Source: Rotaria sp. Silwood1 (taxonomy: Eukaryota > Rotifera > Eurotatoria > Philodinida > Philodinidae). From it: DNA of 64,000 bases. Every line of letters begins with the position of its first letter. Within the stretch, counting starts at the first letter, position 1. The stretch is from contig CAJNOP010000691.1 of the NCBI GenBank assembly GCA_905250075.1, forward strand, positions 1-64,000, given 5' to 3'. Below are positions 62,581-64,000 of this stretch, one piece after another. The position numbers were made by a program, and so were the translations under genes. The notes under the pieces were generated by a model. The model had not been told where the DNA came from. It searched no databases and saw only the letters and a list, made by a program, of their open reading frames with translations.

Positions 62581-64000
62581 TTAAGCATAATAACTGTGAG
62601 ATATGAGTACATCAGCCAAAACTGCCAGTTGATCTTCAGTGAATTGTTCTCGATGTTCATGCCATGAATCATGATGAGTACGACGAAATTCTGACAAACA
62701 GTTTTTAATCGATTTCTAAAGACAAAAACTTTGGTATATTCTGATAATAGCAGATTGGAAAAAACACACTTGTATTATATCGGGATCATGCGAATGTTCA
62801 CAGAGAAGCATCAATGCATCTGGTACATAACTTGGAATGTCATATGGACTTGAAAGAACAATGGCACAGAGTCCCAAAACACCTATAACGATAGTCAAAA
62901 TTATCGACATTAATGAAACATATGGTTTTTAAGCTTTTCTAGTAAATACAATATTCAAAGACGCTGATCTACATGGAATTCATTCTGCTTGAAAGCATTC
63001 TGTCTTATTAGTATTGAAAAAAAGACTTACTCAACAAGAAGAAATCCGAACTTTTAATAGCCTAATCAGTCTAATGTAACTCTTAAAAGTTAGCGAATTT
63101 GTATCTTAACACTTAAAGTTTGAACTTCGTTTATTTCATCATTATATATATATATTTACCGCCATGTCGTTTGGCAATATTGTTCGATAATGTGACTTTC
63201 TTGCCATCGATTTTGGTGAAATAATTAGTCTTGCTCATCATACGAAAGTATTTCTTTTTACAATTAAAAAATTTTAAAAAATTCTTTCAAGAAAAGAAAA
63301 GGCAAGAACATCCTACTAGATCTTCATTAGTCACTTGAATGTAGTCACATTGGTATAAGCCAGACAAAGTCATCAACGCAGCTATTCGCACTTCAAATTG
63401 TTCATCAAATAGACATTTGAGTACAAGTTTATGTAATTGTTTAGCATAAGGACGAGCATTAAATATATTGCAAAAGATCATGTTTTGTGTAAATTCAATA
63501 GCCGCTTGACGTGCATGCCATTTGTGGCTTGTACAAACCTGCGTATGAGACGATAAAAGAGACAATTTGTAGAATCTTTTTTTTTTGAAGATATACTTCT
63601 TCTAATTGTTGAATAAGTGCTTCTAAAATGTTTGCGTTTAAAAAACACATGCCGACATATAGTCGACTGATTGTTAATTTTTCTCTAAAGACATTGTCAT
63701 TGGTCGCAATACTTTCAATTTCACATAGCTAAAAAAATGACGTGTTGAAACGTTTTATATTAGTAGGTTGATATGTTTACATAAGCCTAATCTAAGTACA
63801 TACATAAGGAAAAAGACGAATTATGGCATGTTTTACTGGTTGTTGACACCAGAAGAAGAATTGCATGTGCATATCAACCACTACATTGCATTTCAAAGAA
63901 AAAGAAACAGGTATATACTGCACTTTTTAAACATCAAATAATTATACTTTTACCTGCTTCAATGAAATTCAACGCTTTGCGTGCTTCAAGATCAATGCCA
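62581..64000 (-). CDS. PSME4: Proteasome activator PA200/PSME4, C-terminal exons (partial)
   Basis: C-terminal part of the HEAT-repeat proteasome activator PA200 (Blm10), which caps the 20S core and opens its gate. The gene is cut by the right edge of the window. Exons read, from the 3' side: last exon 62581-62715 ([20 protein letters not shown] then [20 protein letters not shown] and TAA); 62770-62882 ([20 protein letters not shown]); about 63165-63248 ([20 protein letters not shown]); about 63320-63540 ([20 protein letters not shown] and [19 protein letters not shown]); and further HEAT exons at 63600-63730 and about 63790-63990. The C-terminal YYA, the HbYX-like tail that inserts into the 20S alpha ring, is preserved. 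Splice joints are GT-AG and in frame. It is convergent with the broken NHL gene. Function is well established for the family. Confidence 0.92.

Noticed and set aside
62310-62606. ORFs rich in Val/Gly/Trp, Thr/His or Pro on both strands
   Set aside because: Translations of the TGTGGG/CCCACA hexamer arms, not genes.

Overview
The window looks like nuclear DNA of a metazoan, most likely a bdelloid rotifer. It is AT-rich, and several genes have GT-AG introns of about 50-90 bp. Clear animal genes sit next to intronless genes of bacterial or fungal type: an acetate-type transporter, two GNAT acetyltransferases, a YjdF-like membrane protein and a giant SIR2-NACHT protein. Short (TGTGGG)n tracts, which match the telomeric hexamer I recall being reported for bdelloids, are scattered through it. 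F-box and LRR relics and many foldback elements also fit. The species cannot be fixed from the sequence. Assembly gaps are at 30095-30194 (100 N) and 51020-51029 (10 N).

Layout. 0.2-1.7 kb: decayed F-box-family gene. 5.0-5.7 kb (-): GPR1/FUN34/YaaH transporter. 8.6-9.0 kb: foldback MITE. 12.4-13.1 kb (-): RimJ/RimL-like GNAT. 14.5-15.0 kb (+): decayed unidentified coding sequence. 17.0-22.2 kb (+): cytosolic isoleucyl-tRNA synthetase with many exons and an altered KMSKS loop. 22.4-22.9 kb (-): remnant of a leucine-rich-repeat gene. 25.8-27.65 kb (-): intact three-exon F-box protein. 27.9-28.6 kb: TTAA-flanked inverted-repeat element. 32.2-32.8 kb (+): frameshifted YjdF/DUF2238 gene. 34.2-37.4 kb (-): neprilysin-like M13 peptidase with a shortened C-terminus. 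38-42 kb: repeat-rich, with many telomere-like hairpins. 42.4-49.2 kb (-): intronless 2,276-residue SIR2-NACHT-helical-repeat protein. 49.7-51.3 kb: two foldback elements with 9-bp target duplications. 51.4-57.1 kb: more hairpins, coding-like membrane fragments and a Tc1/mariner-like end. 57.4-58.0 kb (+): GNAT. 60.8-62.3 kb (+): NHL-repeat membrane protein broken by a telomere-like hairpin. 62.6 kb to the end (-): C-terminal exons of the proteasome activator PSME4/PA200.

The genes do not form an operon or an obvious pathway. Housekeeping genes (IleRS, PSME4) are interspersed with accessory and horizontally acquired-looking genes. The two strongest signals are the SIR2-NACHT protein, which has the architecture of prokaryotic STAND defence proteins (NAD-processing effector plus NTPase plus long sensor), and a dispersed family of inverted telomere-like hairpins, one of which interrupts a coding exon.
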